The translations under genes were made by a program, and so were the position numbers. Under the pieces are notes generated by a model. It did not search any database, was not told the origin of the DNA, and was given only the letters and a program-made list of their open reading frames with translations. A DNA stretch of 26,843 nucleotides from Zygnema cylindricum (lineage: Eukaryota > Streptophyta > Zygnematophyceae > Zygnematales > Zygnemataceae). Each line of letters begins with the position of its first letter. Position 1 is the stretch's first letter. Positions 9,046 to 19,160 of the stretch are shown piece by piece. The stretch covers positions 23,542-50,384 of the forward strand of contig JBBHKE010002388.1 in NCBI GenBank assembly GCA_037447655.1. Direction: 5' to 3'.

Positions 9046-9414
9046 TATGGCGGCATCAATAAAGGGCGCAAAAGACCCAGGATGGATTATGGATATGGGA
9101 GCGTCAGTCCACATGTGTTAGAACAAGGCCATCTTCAAAAATCTGAAAAAAACGCCAAAGAAAAATATTTATTGTAATTGTGGAATGAGTGTCCAAACTC
9201 GTGCTGTAGGTGATGTGTCCTTACTAGTTGATGAAGAAGGAAAAGCAATTAAAAGGACTCTTCACAATGTCTTATTTGTGCGTGACTTTAAGAAAAATCT
9301 GTTTTCTACGTCGTTGGTAGAGAGTAAAGGCTTTGAGGTTAATTTGAAAATGGTCGGCAAGTTGTTAGCAAAAATGGCACGGTTGCAGTTACAGGTACTA
9401 GAGATAGTAGCAAG
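9046..9414 (+). pseudogene. A1: aspartic protease
   Basis: Same frame as gag. The segment GWIMDMGASVHMC is the protease active site. Copia enzymes usually have D-S/T-G here, and this copy has D-M-G. A TAG follows at 9119. The downstream ORF (9185-9505) continues protease sequence (LHNVLFVRDFKKNLFSTSLV, the usual LxNVLYVPxLxxNLLSV block). The frame slips near the A run at 9370-9376, since integrase continues in the next frame. Between the gag stop (8903) and about 9046 the frame is unclear; gag and pol were probably one polyprotein. Confidence 0.85.
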
Positions 9415-10488
9415 ATGTACCGCATGGATATGGCTAATACCAAGGAGAATGATGTTCTGTACTCCGGTGTTTTGCACTCAGATGAGTTGTGGCATAAAAG
9501 ATTAGGCCATGTAAACTATGATAGTTTGAGGAAAATGGTCCTTGTTGGAAAAATAGAGGGTGTATCAATCACAGATGAGCCGGTCAAAACTTGTGATGGT
9601 TGCACTTTAGGCAAAATCCGTAGATTTCCATTTCCTAAAGAGTCTGAGCATCGGTCAACGAAACTTCTACAACAAATTCATTCGGATGTTTTTGGTCCTG
9701 CGAAGGTTCCATCTGCCAGGGGGATGAAATATATGGTAACCTTCACAGATGATTTCTCCAAGTTTACAAAAGTGTACTTCATGAAGGAGAAGAGTGAAGT
9801 GTTTGGTCACTTCAAACACTATAAAGCATGGGTTGAAAAACTTCATAATTCACCTATTTTGCAGCTCAGATCGGACAATGGTGGTGAATATACATCGAAA
9901 GAATTTGAAACCTTTTTACTCGAAAAAGGTATTAGTCATCTATTGACTATTCGATATTCACCGGAACAAAATGGGGTGTTTGAAAGACTAAATAGAAATC
10001 TCACAAAGAGCTTCAGGTCGATGCTCGCAGATAAGAATGTGGATCCGAAATTCTGGGCTGAGGCGCTAAATTGTGCAGTTTATATTAAAAATAGGATAGG
10101 ATCCAGACCGGTAGACACTACTCATTACGAGATTTGGACAGGTAGCAAACCAGATGTTAGCCATTTCAAAGTCCTTGGTAGTCAATGCTTTAAATTGGAT
10201 ACGTCCACAGATAGATGGAAAATGGAACCGAACGGACTACTGGGTATTTTGTTAGGATATGACGATCACTCAAAAGGTTATCGAGTTTTTGTGTTTGAGA
10301 GGCATAAAATAGTTGTAGCACGGAATATTATTATAAACGATGAGCTTGACTCCGTAGATTTATTTAAAATGATAGAGCAGCAAAAGCAGCAAAAGGTACA
10401 GGAATATTTCATTTTAGATTGCTTGCAAGAAACTGTACCACAAATGCCAAATTTTCCGGTAGTGACTCCGGAGTCACACTCTCTCTAA
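9415..10488 (+). pseudogene. A1: integrase
   Basis: 357-codon ORF, the best preserved in the window. Residues 27, 32, 60 and 63 (HKRLGH, CDGC) form the HHCC zinc domain. The DDE core is complete: Asp91 in QIHSDVFGP, Asp154 in LRSDNGGEY and Glu190 in SPEQNGVFER, with 35 residues between the last two. FWAEALNCAVYIKNR and the GLLGILLGYDDHSKGYRV block follow. The enzyme would insert element cDNA with a 5-bp stagger, in line with the degenerate 5-bp duplication. A TAA at 10486 cuts it from RT, which lies in the same frame; sequence between 10489 and 10675 is otherwise open. Confidence 0.93.
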
Positions 10489-11459
10489 GTACCTCAAAAA
10501 TTTCAGTTCCATACGGACCAGCAGTGGTCAATCCACACAGATCGCAACCAGCGCAATCAGCGCAATGCGCGGCATCCGACGATCTCAGCCTCAGAATTTC
10601 AAGGGGGGAAAAGATCCAGCAGTCGCCTGCAAGCGAGTTTTCACTTTACCTACTCGGCAGCCTCAAGGGAGCCTTTGACCATTCAGGAGGCCTTCTCATC
10701 ACCAGAACGGAATCACTGGATCAAGGCAGCAAACGACGAAATGAAGTCCATCATAGAGGCTCAAACATGGGAGTTTTTGGACCTTCCTCCGGATCGAAAA
10801 ACAATCGGCAGCAAATGGGTATTCAAGGTGAAGTTGAATCCCGATAACACCATTGAATGTTATAAGGCTCGACTTCTGGCAAAAGGGTATAATAAAAAGG
10901 AGGGAATCGATTTTGAAGAAACATTTTCTCCGGTTGTAAGATTTTTGACAGTTAGGATTTTGTTGTCCCTAGCTGCAATAGAAGATATGGAAATACATCA
11001 GATGGATGTAAAGACAACCTTTTTGCATGGAGAACTAGAAGAGACCATATACATGCAGCAGCCTGAAAAGTATGCAGTTGCAGGAAAATAACATTTAGTA
11101 TACAAGTTGCTAAAATCTCTGTATGGCCTAAAATAGGCCCCAAAGAGCGGAATCTAAAGCTTGATGAATTCTTGACTAGCCTAAGATTTCACAAGATAAA
11201 TTTTGATCACTCTATCTATGTTCTAAAAGGTGAAAATGGGATAGTGTATATAGCGGTGTATGTAGATGATTTATTATTAATTAGCAAATCAATGGCTGAA
11301 TTTAACAAAATCAAAAATGCTCTAAACTCACGGTTCGAGATGAAAGACCTCGGTGAGGCAAAATATATTTTGGGTATCCAGGTAGAGAGGGACAAAAGTA
11401 AGAAAGTAATAAAATTGACTCAAAAGGAGGCTATTGGAAACATGTTAGATTAGTACGGA
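10489..11459 (+). pseudogene. A1: reverse transcriptase
   Basis: Frame 1 from 10489 carries a variable linker, then EPLTIQEAFSSPERNHWIKA, GSKWVFKVKLNPDNTIECYK, ARLLAKGYNKKEGIDFEETF and HQMDVKTTFLHGELEE with the first catalytic Asp at about 11005. Stops at 11089 and near 11130 (in a KSLYGLK-type block) and a frameshift near 11145 follow. Frame 3 then resumes with the catalytic YVDD at 11259-11270 and MKDLGEAKYILGIQVER. A TAG lies at 11451. Both active-site motifs survive but cannot be made as one protein. Confidence 0.93.
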
Positions 11460-12245
11460 ATGCGGGGGGCAAAAGGATGTCTAACTCCAATGGAGTTTCG
11501 ACAAAAGTTAGAGAGAGAAGAGACAGAAAGTTGTCTCATTGTTAGTGAGTATTTAGAATCAGGGGAGAATGATTCTATGATACAAATACCTTCCAGACAA
11601 ATAGTGGGAAGCTTAATATATTTCATGAATTGTACCCGTCTTGACATTGCTGCAGCAGTCGGGGTACTGAGCAGGAGTCCAGAGAATCCGAGAAAATCTG
11701 ACTTTGATGCACCAAGGAGAGTCCTAAGATATTTGGCCAGAACCAAAGACCTCAAACTCACACTAGGCGGAGGAGAAGTAAAACTTCAAATGTGAAGTGA
11801 TGCAAGCTATGGCGATATGCCAAGCCGGAAATCCACCACGGGAATCGTTCTACAAGTTGGGAACGGTACTTGCTGCTGGAGCAACAAAATTCAAAAGGTG
11901 ACAGCACATTCGACAAAGGAGTCAGAATATATGGCTGCAAGCTTGGCCCTCAAAGTACTATTATGGGTAAAATCCATGTTACAAGAACTAGGATACATGC
12001 AAGTTGGTCCACAAGTGATCTAGTGTGATAACCAGGCTCCCATTGGCATTGCTTCTAACCCAAGTCATCACTTCAAAAGCCAGCACATGGATGTACAATT
12101 ACACTTTGTAAGAGAAAAAGTGTTCTCTAGAGTGATTAAACTATGTTATTTACCCGATGCAAAAATGATTGCTAATATGCTCACTAAAGCTCTTCTTGCT
12201 CCTAAGTTGAAGTATTGTAGGGACGTAGTGGGATTAAGTGAATAG
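11460..12245 (+). pseudogene. A1: RNase H and end of pol
   Basis: The frame continues from RT. GSLIYFMNCTRLDIAAAVGV is the RT/RNase H connector. SDASYGDMPSRKSTTG is the RNase H block, preceded by TGA (11793) where Trp is usual. STKESEYMAA carries a catalytic Glu. A TAG at 12021 precedes CDNQAPIGIASNP, then HMDVQLHFVREKV and NMLTKALLAPKLKY, ending at TAG 12243. Only nonsense codons, no frameshift, interrupt this 262-codon stretch. Confidence 0.92.
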
Positions 12246-12405
12246 TTCAATTGCCGCACTGCTATATTGCCAGGCTGCAATAAGTCCACCATTGAGATGT
12301 AGTGAGACTGAGTGATTTGCTAATTGCTATATTGCTATGCTGCGATACTGGGCTAGTTTATCACCGCAGCTGCGCTGGTATATTGAGTTTAAAGCTTTAA
12401 GGGAG
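12246..12405 (+). other. A1 3' untranslated region and polypurine tract
   Basis: Between the pol stop and the 3' LTR the sequence is rich in TGCTGC/GCTAT motifs (for example CTGCTATATTGC and TTGCTATGCTGCG), partly complementary to the GCAGC array at the start of the LTR. The last bases, CTTTAAGGGAG (12395-12405), are the polypurine tract that directly abuts the LTR. Confidence 0.75.
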
Positions 12406-13106
12406 TGTTGTATTTTGGAAAGCTTTCAGAGCACCACAACAACGCAGCAACTATACAGACACAGCAGCGCAGCTGCTATATAGCAGAGCAGCGCAGCAGC
12501 AGAGCAACGCAGCAGCAAAGCTGCAACACAAACAAGACAACGCAACCACGATTATATTTGATATCGTCCGTACAGACAATGGAGCGTCTGATATTCTTAA
12601 TGTGATTCTGTACAGAAAGAGCAACTAAGATAGATACGATTCTAGTAAACTTAGTGGGTAACTCAGTGGTAACTTAGTGGATAGCTTAAACGTAGCTTAG
12701 TGATAGCTTAGTGGTAGCTTGACATATTAGTGGTAGCTTGGTGGCTTGACGTACCTCCCAAGTACACTGGCATTGCTAGTTCAACACAAGTATAAGACTT
12801 AGGACTTATGACATATTATGTATCCAGACTTCCAAGTAGTAAAACTGCAAACAGTTTTTGGGAAACTTCTGAGTATTATATCTTGAGTGTTGTTGAGTCA
12901 ATTGTGCTGAAACTTTCGGAGTTGTTAGTGTTCATACTACTCTATATTCTGATTGAGTTTTGTGAGGTTTGGATTCTTGTATAAGAATTGGTGAGCACTT
13001 AAGAGCAGCTGTTTGGTTGGATTCTTAATAGCTTTTGAGAGTGTATCATGTCTACTTCAACTACTACTGCTGCTCCTCCACCTGCATCGCCTGTTGTAGA
13101 ACAACA
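12406..13106 (+). repeat. A1 3' LTR (701 bp)
   Basis: It aligns from TGTTGTATTTTGG to GTAGAACAACA with the 5' LTR. Short indels are concentrated in the GCAGC array. It carries the same in-LTR ATG (13048-13050), again 59 bases from the LTR end. From that ATG the frame reads a gag-like leader (MSTSTTTAAPPPASPVVEQ) and then runs into flanking DNA, stopping within ten codons. Confidence 0.95.
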
Positions 13107-13111
13107 CCGAT
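13107..13111 (+). other. Target site duplication of A1, right copy (CCGAT)
   Basis: Right partner of CAAAT at 7436-7440; three of five positions match. This copy leaves the C1 gag codons undisturbed, so the left copy probably mutated. Confidence 0.7.
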
Positions 13112-13936
13112 CACTTTATCCTCCTCGATAGTAATCCGGCCCTTATTTGAGAGTTGCTCCATAATATTATTGTATCGTTTGATCGCATCATCAATCGATT
13201 TGTTAGACTTTATCTTAAATTGGATGAAGTCCGTGTGGGCATATTGCCCCTTATTTTGGAGTCCCTTCTCAAATTAGTATTTGAACGCCTTCCAACATTC
13301 ATGCGCCGTATCTCGGGTAAGAAAATGATCATGCACCGATGAGGTACAAGATTGCATAAGACCAGTGATTGCGGAAAGATTTTTCTTTTTCCAAAAGCGG
13401 CGAGCCTTCGGATCGTCCATCGACATTTTTTCTTCTCTATTTACAATCTTCCAAAGGTGACGGAGGATAAGTTGTGCCTTGATATATTTCTTCCATATTT
13501 GATAGTTAGATCCGTTAAAGAGGACGATCTTCCCCGGCATGGAAGGGATCGGTAACTCGTCATCGGATTCATATTCAAGATCCGAATCGTTCTCGATCAC
13601 AAACTTTCCCTTTCGGAGAGCCTCCCTCAAAATATCGTCATCCTCGACCCCTCCATCCGAAGCCACCTCAAAAGTATTCAAGATCGGATCCTTCTCCTCT
13701 ACCTTAAACTTCCCCTTTTGATTAGCATCCGTGATCCGTTGATCTATAAGAGTGAGAAAGCCGTCAAACAACTCATTGAGACAATCTTCGGTCACCACCA
13801 ACCCTTCTTGTTTCTCTTTCTCCTCTTTTGGAAGTGGGTTGGAGGGAGAACCCTTTTCAAAGGTCTCTCCTCCGAAGCTGAAATATTTCACACTCTCATT
13901 TGGAGATTAATTCGCCAGATCGCTAGATCTAAGTGT
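13112..13936 (-). pseudogene. C1: gag N-terminal part, interrupted by A1
   Basis: ORF 13891-13274 plus flanks. The first 110 or so residues are acidic and charged (KEEKEKQEG, GGVEDDDIL, NDSDLEYESDDELP) and precede the canonical Copia gag block VLFNGSNYQIWKKYIKAQL. Helical segments (LSAITGLMQSC, AHECWKAF) follow. After a stop near 13274 the frame goes on with KSNKSIDDAIKRYNNIMEQL and EEDKVIG up to A1. It continues beyond A1 at 7435. The 5' end is truncated at about 13936, so there is no LTR, PBS or start codon. C2 (2357-2937) is a close copy of the first part. Confidence 0.88.
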
Positions 13937-15780
13937 GCATGTACCCAAGTTTTTCTAGAAGTGCTTTCACCCATAAGAGCTCTTTAAGTGTAGAGCTTGT
14001 AGCCATATTCTCTGACTCCATTGTTGATTGTGTCGTGGCCTTCTAAAGCTTGCTTCTCCAAAAAGAGGTTCCATTTCCAATCTACAAGACAAAACTAGTC
14101 GTTAACTTTCTGCTAAGCATGTCGCTTTAGCTAGCATCGCTCCAAATCTGCAGTTTCAATTCTCCACCTCCGAAAACAAGTTTGAGGTTTGGTGTCGTTG
14201 CCAGGTATCTTAGAACTCTCTTTGCGTCTTCCCAATCTGATTTTTTCGGATTTTGCAAGCTCCTACTTAGAACACCAACAACAACTCTGATATTTGACCT
14301 TGTGCAGTTCATAAACTAGATGAGGCTGCCTACTACCTGCCTGTATGGTTTAGAGGCCATAAACTCCTCCTCCCCTGACTCTAGACTCTTTTTGACTAGA
14401 ATACCAAAATATGAGTCATCTCCCTCGAATTTTTGCCTAAACTCCATAGGAGTTAAACACCCTTTTACTTCATTCATTTCGAATTTTTTAAGCATATTTC
14501 CTATTGCCTATTTTTTAGTCAACATGATTACTTCTTTGTTCCTATCTCTCTATACTTGTATTCCTAAAATATACTTGGCCTCTTCGAGGTCCTTTATCTC
14601 AAATCTTGATTTTAAGGCTTCATTAATGTGGTTTATTTAACTCATAGACTTGCTTATAAATAGTAGATCATCTACATATACGGCAATATATATTACTCCA
14701 TCCTCCCCTTCCAATATATACACAGAGTGATCTGAACTAATCCTTTTAAAACTTAGTCTAGTTAAAAACTCAGCTAACTTTAGATTCATATCCTTCGCGC
14801 GTGTTTCAGCCCATACAAGGATTTTAACATTTTACACACTAATTTATCCTTTCCTTTTTCTTCATAAATTTATGGTTGCTGTATATATATAGTTTTTTCT
14901 AACTCTCCGTGCAAAAAGGGTGGTTTGATGTCCATCTGATAAACTTCCGTATTCTCAATTGTAGTTATCCTTAACAAAATTATAACAGTTGGAAATCTTA
15001 CAACCTGAGAGAAAGTCTCCTCAAAATTAATTCCCTGTTTCTGATTGTAACCTTTATACACAAGTATGGCCTTATACCTTTCAATTGTGCCATCCAGGTT
15101 TAAACTTACCTTGAACACTCACTTACTTCGATGGCTTTTTTGTTCGGAGGAAGATCAACCAACTCCCACGTTTGAGCTTCCATAATGGATTTCATCTCTT
15201 CATTTGCTGCCTCAATCTAGTGAGTTCTTTCCAGTGATAAGAAGGCCTCCCGAATGGTTAGAGGTTCCTCCGAGGTGATAGAGAATGCAAAGTGCGATCC
15301 AGATTGTGGACGGCTACGACATCTCCTTCCCCGCGAAAAATTATTAGGCGAAGATCGATGGATGTTTGGAGTTTTTTGTTTGCCGTGGAGCAGGATGTGT
15401 GTCCTCCGAAAGTGGTGCAACTGGCTCCAAAAAATTCGTAAGCGGGAATTGAGGGTCTGTGGACTCAATCGCCATAGGTTCCCGCTAAGGAACCTAAAAT
15501 AACATTGTTTTCTTTGTGTCAAAGATGATATAATTGTGCAATTTTTCTTCCGGGTTTATTTGTCATGGTGAAATAAATAGCCGATTCTCCTTCATCTTTA
15601 ATAATGATATTCCTTGAAAAAAATGCTTTTTGTTTATCAAATAAATACACCCTATACCCCTTAGAAATCATCATATCCCATTAGAATACCTGGTAAGCCT
15701 TTTGGTTCTATTTTCCAAGTGTTTAGTGATGTGTTAAGAATGAAACGCTTACAGCTAAAAACTTCAAAATGAATCACTTG
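13937..15780 (-). pseudogene. A2: integrase tail, RT and RNase H remains
   Basis: Read right to left. 15780-15560: the post-integrase block (KIEPKGLPGILMGYDD and on), in shifting frames. 15522-15217: linker ending in EEPLTIREAFLSLE. 15118-14870: RT N-terminal half (SLNLDGTIERYKA, INFEETFSQVVRF, YQMDIKPPFLHGELEKTIY). 14678-14667: YVDD, followed by a DLEEAKYILGIQV stretch. 14312-14127: MNCTRSNIRVVVGVLSRS and WSDAS of RNase H. The last recognisable part, SEYMATSSTLKELLW, lies near 14010. Many stops and shifts. The sequence is close to A1 in every block. The left end, about 13937, abuts C1 gag. Confidence 0.87.
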
Positions 15781-15799
15781 AGGTTTCCTACATGTCCAT

Positions 15800-16057
15800 A
15801 ACCATGTTCTCCAAGAGACATAGTTTTACAGTATTTCAAGCTTGTGAATTATTTTTCGCCCAATTTCGATTAGATTCATCAAGTGATCCATCTAGAATCT
15901 ACATCAAACCTGTAGTTTCAAAGTATGACTCAACCATAACCTAGTAAGCATATTTCTGCCCATTAAAGATAGGAATTCTTGAAGACAAGCCCATAACCTG
16001 TTCTTATATGACTACTGGTACAGGTGGAGATGCAAGAATAGTTGTAGAAGTAGACAT
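15800..16057 (-). pseudogene. A2: gag N-terminal fragment starting in the LTR
   Basis: ATG at 16057-16055 on the minus strand lies inside the LTR and begins MSTSTTILASPPVPVVI, nearly the same leader as A1. A stop follows, then EQVMGLSSRIPIFNGQKYAY, which crosses the LTR end (15999) and the PBS (15984-15998). As in A1, 59 bases separate ATG and LTR end. Gag is recognisable to about 15870. Then a deletion joins it to the integrase tail, so most of gag, protease and the integrase core are missing. Confidence 0.82.
15984..15998 (-). other. A2 PBS, half-tRNA type, inside gag
   Basis: Minus strand GGTTATGGGCTTGTC right after the LTR end. The first ten bases, GGTTATGGGC, are complementary to the initiator tRNA-Met anticodon arm. 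It encodes the V-M-G-L of gag, as in A1. Confidence 0.8.
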
Positions 16058-16503
16058 GTTTTTCAACAGAAGCTAGGAAGGATCCTACCAAAATGCAGTT
16101 TTTTTAACACTACAAATTTAGACTCACAAATCTTATTACAACCAAAATTAGCATTCAATTAGATCACCATGCACACTATCAATTCCCAAAATTGGAGCAA
16201 AAACGGTCTTGTAAACCATAAGATATGGAAGCTCGAAGTTATCTAAAAATTGCCTCTAAGTTTCCATATTCTCAAAACTAGATGATACATTTCTTCTAAG
16301 TCCTAAACTTTATACACTGAAATTATGTCCGAATTAACTAACTAATCAACAACTAACACCAAGCGATATCGTACTGCACTACAAAATGACAAGGTATCGG
16401 AATTGTACGTCATTGTACTCACTGTACTTTCAAAACTCTAATTTCCTCTAGCCCTAATCTAAGTGACGAAACCATAATTTTTAATGCGCTAAAATACAAA
16501 ACA
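15999..16503 (-). repeat. A2 5' LTR (about 505 bp)
   Basis: The end at 15999 is fixed by the PBS and by the same codon phase as in A1. The start at 16503 (TGTTTTGTATTTTAGC) is chosen by similarity to other A LTR starts and by TG, with no paired copy to prove it. GGACTTAG occurs near 16297-16305 next to a TATAAAG box. TTGTACG (CGTACAA on the minus strand) lies at 16403-16409. Confidence 0.65.
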
Positions 16504-16746
16504 ATGTGTTACTAATATTTTCAATTTCGACGCCGTAAAACTAATGTTGGTTTCGCTTAGTCATCCTTAGTCGAGATAATCCACCCGATTGTTGTCCAGA
16601 AATGCGGTCCACCAAGGCGCGTACATTCTCTCCCTCCATCATCTTGGCGAAAGCAAAGAACTCGGTGTTATCTGTTTTAAGGAAACTCACAACCTCTTTT
16701 TTATACTTCTCCGTTCACTAGTTTCTCTTTATACGCAAAAAAAGCC

Positions 16747-17238
16747 GCAACTTTGATTTGAGGCCTCAGTGTAAAGGGAGCTTTGACTTTCTATCCCTTT
16801 CGATGAAAACATATTTCACACGCTTTTATATTCGAAGGGCAATAATTGAATAAATTACCATTATTATAGCAATAACTGATTTAAACAGAGCATAGCCTTC
16901 TCCATCTCCTTCATCTTTTTTATTTTTTCCTGAAAAAATACCGCAGTTTTGATTTGAGGCCGCATTGTAAATGGGACTTTTACTTTCCATCACTTTTGAT
17001 AAAAACATGTTTTACACGTTTTTATATTCAAAGGGCAAGATCTGAACAAATGACCAGCTTCTATATCTCCTTCACCGGTTCCTCTACAGACAAAACGCAG
17101 CTTTGATTTGAGGCCTCGGTGTGAATGGAGCTTTTACTTTCCATCACCTTTGATAAAAACATGTTCACATGCTTTTATGTTTAAACCGAAAAATCTGAAA
17201 AAAAATCACCATAATTATAGCAAAAATTGATTTCTAGA
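16747..17238 (-). repeat. Threefold tandem repeat in A3 gag, 150-196 bp units
   Basis: Units start (plus-strand left ends) at 16747, 16943 and 17097, each opening with a GCAACTTTGATTTGAGGCC-like segment. Each then has a CTTTTACTTTCCATCACC-like stretch and a GTTTTTATATTCAAAGGGC-like stretch. On the minus strand the units encode related peptides with GHLFRSCPL and CRGTGEG segments, like the C-terminal half of a CCHC knuckle. The units differ from each other at many positions, so the amplification is old. Confidence 0.78.
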
Positions 17239-17827
17239 TTTGTTATCTTTATAAAACTGAGCATTGTAGGCTTTAATTGCTTTCTAGACTTAAATGCCAA
17301 CTGAGTTGCTTTTTCCTCTTAAACATACTTTATAGATGTAGATAGATTCAACTTAGAGTTATCTAGCTTGTTGAGGTTATCTAAGGCTCCTTTATACTCA
17401 TAAGAAAGCCCATTTACCAAAATCATAACTTGATGATACTAAAAAAAAGATCCCACTGAGCATGCATTTTGTGCTATTAAAAGTCTGAACTTGTTGCAAT
17501 ATTCTACCATGCTTACGCCTCTATATTTATATTCCCAAATCACCGATCACTTATAATCTCATGCTGTACATTAGCTCAAGAATATGTATTTTTCAAAGCA
17601 TCCCAACTTTTTTATGCTTTAGTAGCCTCAATGTAGGATATATGTAGCTCCGTAGAGATCATTAACTTTGTCAAATAAAGAGCATGCTCATTTTTTTGAT
17701 ATTAATTGGCATCAGTTTCTGCCATAGATCCATTAACAACATTAAAAAGTTTCACTTATACAAAGTAAGACCTGAGAAGAAGTGCCCAATAAAATGTTAT
17801 CGTCCATCAAAAATCGGAATTCATGGA

Positions 17828-17842
17828 GGTAAGTCCGTGACC
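17828..17842 (-). other. A3 PBS, degenerate half-tRNA type
   Basis: Minus strand GGTCACGGACTTACC right after the LTR end. It matches the family site with several transitions, compared with GGTTATGGGCTTGTC in A2. The anticodon complement ATG has become ACG. It still lies in gag phase. Confidence 0.65.
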
Positions 17843-18618
17843 TGTTTTGTTGAGACAAATGTTGGTACCAAAGACAATGACGATATAGGTGCAAAAAAAA
17901 AATATAACTGCTCTGCAAATGTTCAACAGTTGGTAATTCACAAACCAAAGAAAAAATAGCTTTGCAAATATAATGTAGATGACAACAGGGAGAACAAACA
18001 TAAAGAGTTTAAAGTAATATTGTTCACAAATTTGTGAGATATTCACTGATAAAATTACCAAAAACTCAATACACATGTTTTGATACATATTGTTCCTAAC
18101 TTAAAAAATGACTAAGTCCTACACATATGTTAAAGCTTTACTAGGCATACTGACCGTAAAGCTAACTATTTCTCACAACTATAGTTCGTTTACTCGAATA
18201 AATAAGGTAAGTCATACCAAAAACCATATACGGTAGTTAACTAATTAGCAAACAACAAACTTTATATTTGACATATTGTTGAAAACTTTACATAGGATTA
18301 TGATTAATCTATTCTTTTTTTGGTCAGCATCTGTCGCCGACCACTGTCCCCCATTCATCAAGTGAATTCGGCATCGATGTGCCTCCACACGTCTTTGTGG
18401 TCCTCATGTATATCTATACTCCCACAGAGGATATTTCGTGGCGTATGGCCCAAATATTTGACGCGTGTCCAAAGAGTGAATATAACCGTGAACTCCCATC
18501 ATCAGCGTCACACTAATTCCATTTCATATTGAACAAGACCTACCAAAATACTAAAAGTTTTAAAACTCTCTCCTTCACACCCAAAGCATAGAGAGGACTG
18601 AAGCTTTCAAAAACGACA
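17843..18618 (-). repeat. A3 5' LTR (776 bp)
   Basis: Starts TGTCGTTTTTGAAAGC at 18618 and ends CTCAACAAAACA at 17843, before the PBS. ACTAAGTCCT (AGGACTTAGT on the minus strand) at 18111-18120 with CATATG upstream marks the core promoter. The gag leader would start at 17886, where ATG has become ATA. The distance to the LTR end is 44 bases, again 3n+2, and the leader reads SSLSLVPTFVSTK. The part 18068-18618 recurs at 21757-22299. Confidence 0.8.
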
Positions 18619-18719
18619 CAAACTCTTTTTTTTCCTTTCCATAAGGTACAACCATGTATTCAGCCTGATCACCCGCCAAATTACAACATTAAGGTTTTAA
18701 CAATGTGACCTCCATTGTC

Positions 18720-19110
18720 CCAAAAAGTATCTCGCTTATATGAAGCCTCTAAAAAATAGTTTTCCCTTTTGACTATCAGACCACATAAAAGCCACCCGGC
18801 CATACAATTATTATAAGCAACCTCACCCTAGTGAGGGGCCAAATCCTTTGAGTAAGACAGAAAAATAATATCTGAATTTGCTCCTCTGAGCAATAAGTTA
18901 TGCTTGGTGAAAGATGACCTTTAAGTAACAAGCTCTTTTAGAGCTTGGTGCCTAAATTTCACTAAGTATTAGTCTGCCTACTCACATCTAACAACTACTA
19001 AACCCTAGACCAATAGGTTTTGTGTACAGTAGAAGAAGGTACAATGGCCAATGTACTTCTTGTACGACCATTATACTATATGGCCTTCCGGATGAAGCTT
19101 GTCTGATCGA
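18720..19110 (-). repeat. B-family LTR fragment, minus orientation
   Basis: This stretch aligns, with many changes, to the 3' LTR of B1 (about 23650-24075). Shared blocks include TGCTCCTCTGAG, AAGTTAT and the GTACTTCTTGTACGACCAT segment. It has no LTR ends. On the right it comes close to a B LTR in the opposite orientation (19161), which may have inserted into it. Confidence 0.7.
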
Positions 19111-19160
19111 GAGCAATGGTTTCTCATCCCATCTTCTCTGGTATCAAATCTTTTGGCGCC

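Larger units (their letters stand above)
7441..13106 (+). mobile_element. A1: Copia LTR retrotransposon nested in C1
   Basis: A 5666-bp element with all structural parts: 5' LTR 7441-8148, half-tRNA PBS 8149-8163, gag, protease, integrase, RT, RNase H, polypurine tract 12394-12405, 3' LTR 12406-13106, and a degenerate 5-bp target duplication. The domain order PR-INT-RT-RH defines the Copia superfamily. It is on the strand opposite to its host element C1 and splits the C1 gag gene. By eye the LTRs differ at roughly 7-9% of positions plus a few indels, so the insertion is not recent. The gag frame has three nonsense codons and pol has several more plus two frameshifts. Confidence 0.95.
16504..17842 (-). 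pseudogene. A3: gag remains with repeated zinc-knuckle-like modules
   Basis: Reading left from the LTR end at 17842: the PBS-encoded QVTDL, IPIFDG, then TKLMISTELHISYIEATKA and SWDALKNTYS (Copia gag core, about 17660-17560), and a central gag part with GLSYEYKGALDNLNK (about 17400). Many stops. Three tandem modules follow at 17238-16747 (separate entry). The last recognisable stretch, DNTEFFAFAKMMEGENVRAL (about 16670-16610), resembles the pre-protease segment of A1. Nothing further of pol is present; A2 abuts at 16503. Confidence 0.72.

Noticed and set aside
9119-9121. Stop codon in A1 protease as a programmed gag-pol stop
   Set aside because: It lies inside the protease, after the active site, and pol has many other random stops; decay explains it.
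17742-18088. Minus-strand ORFs with membrane-like stretches
   Set aside because: They lie within the A3 LTR and are in AT-rich sequence; one of them overlaps the gag leader in the wrong frame.
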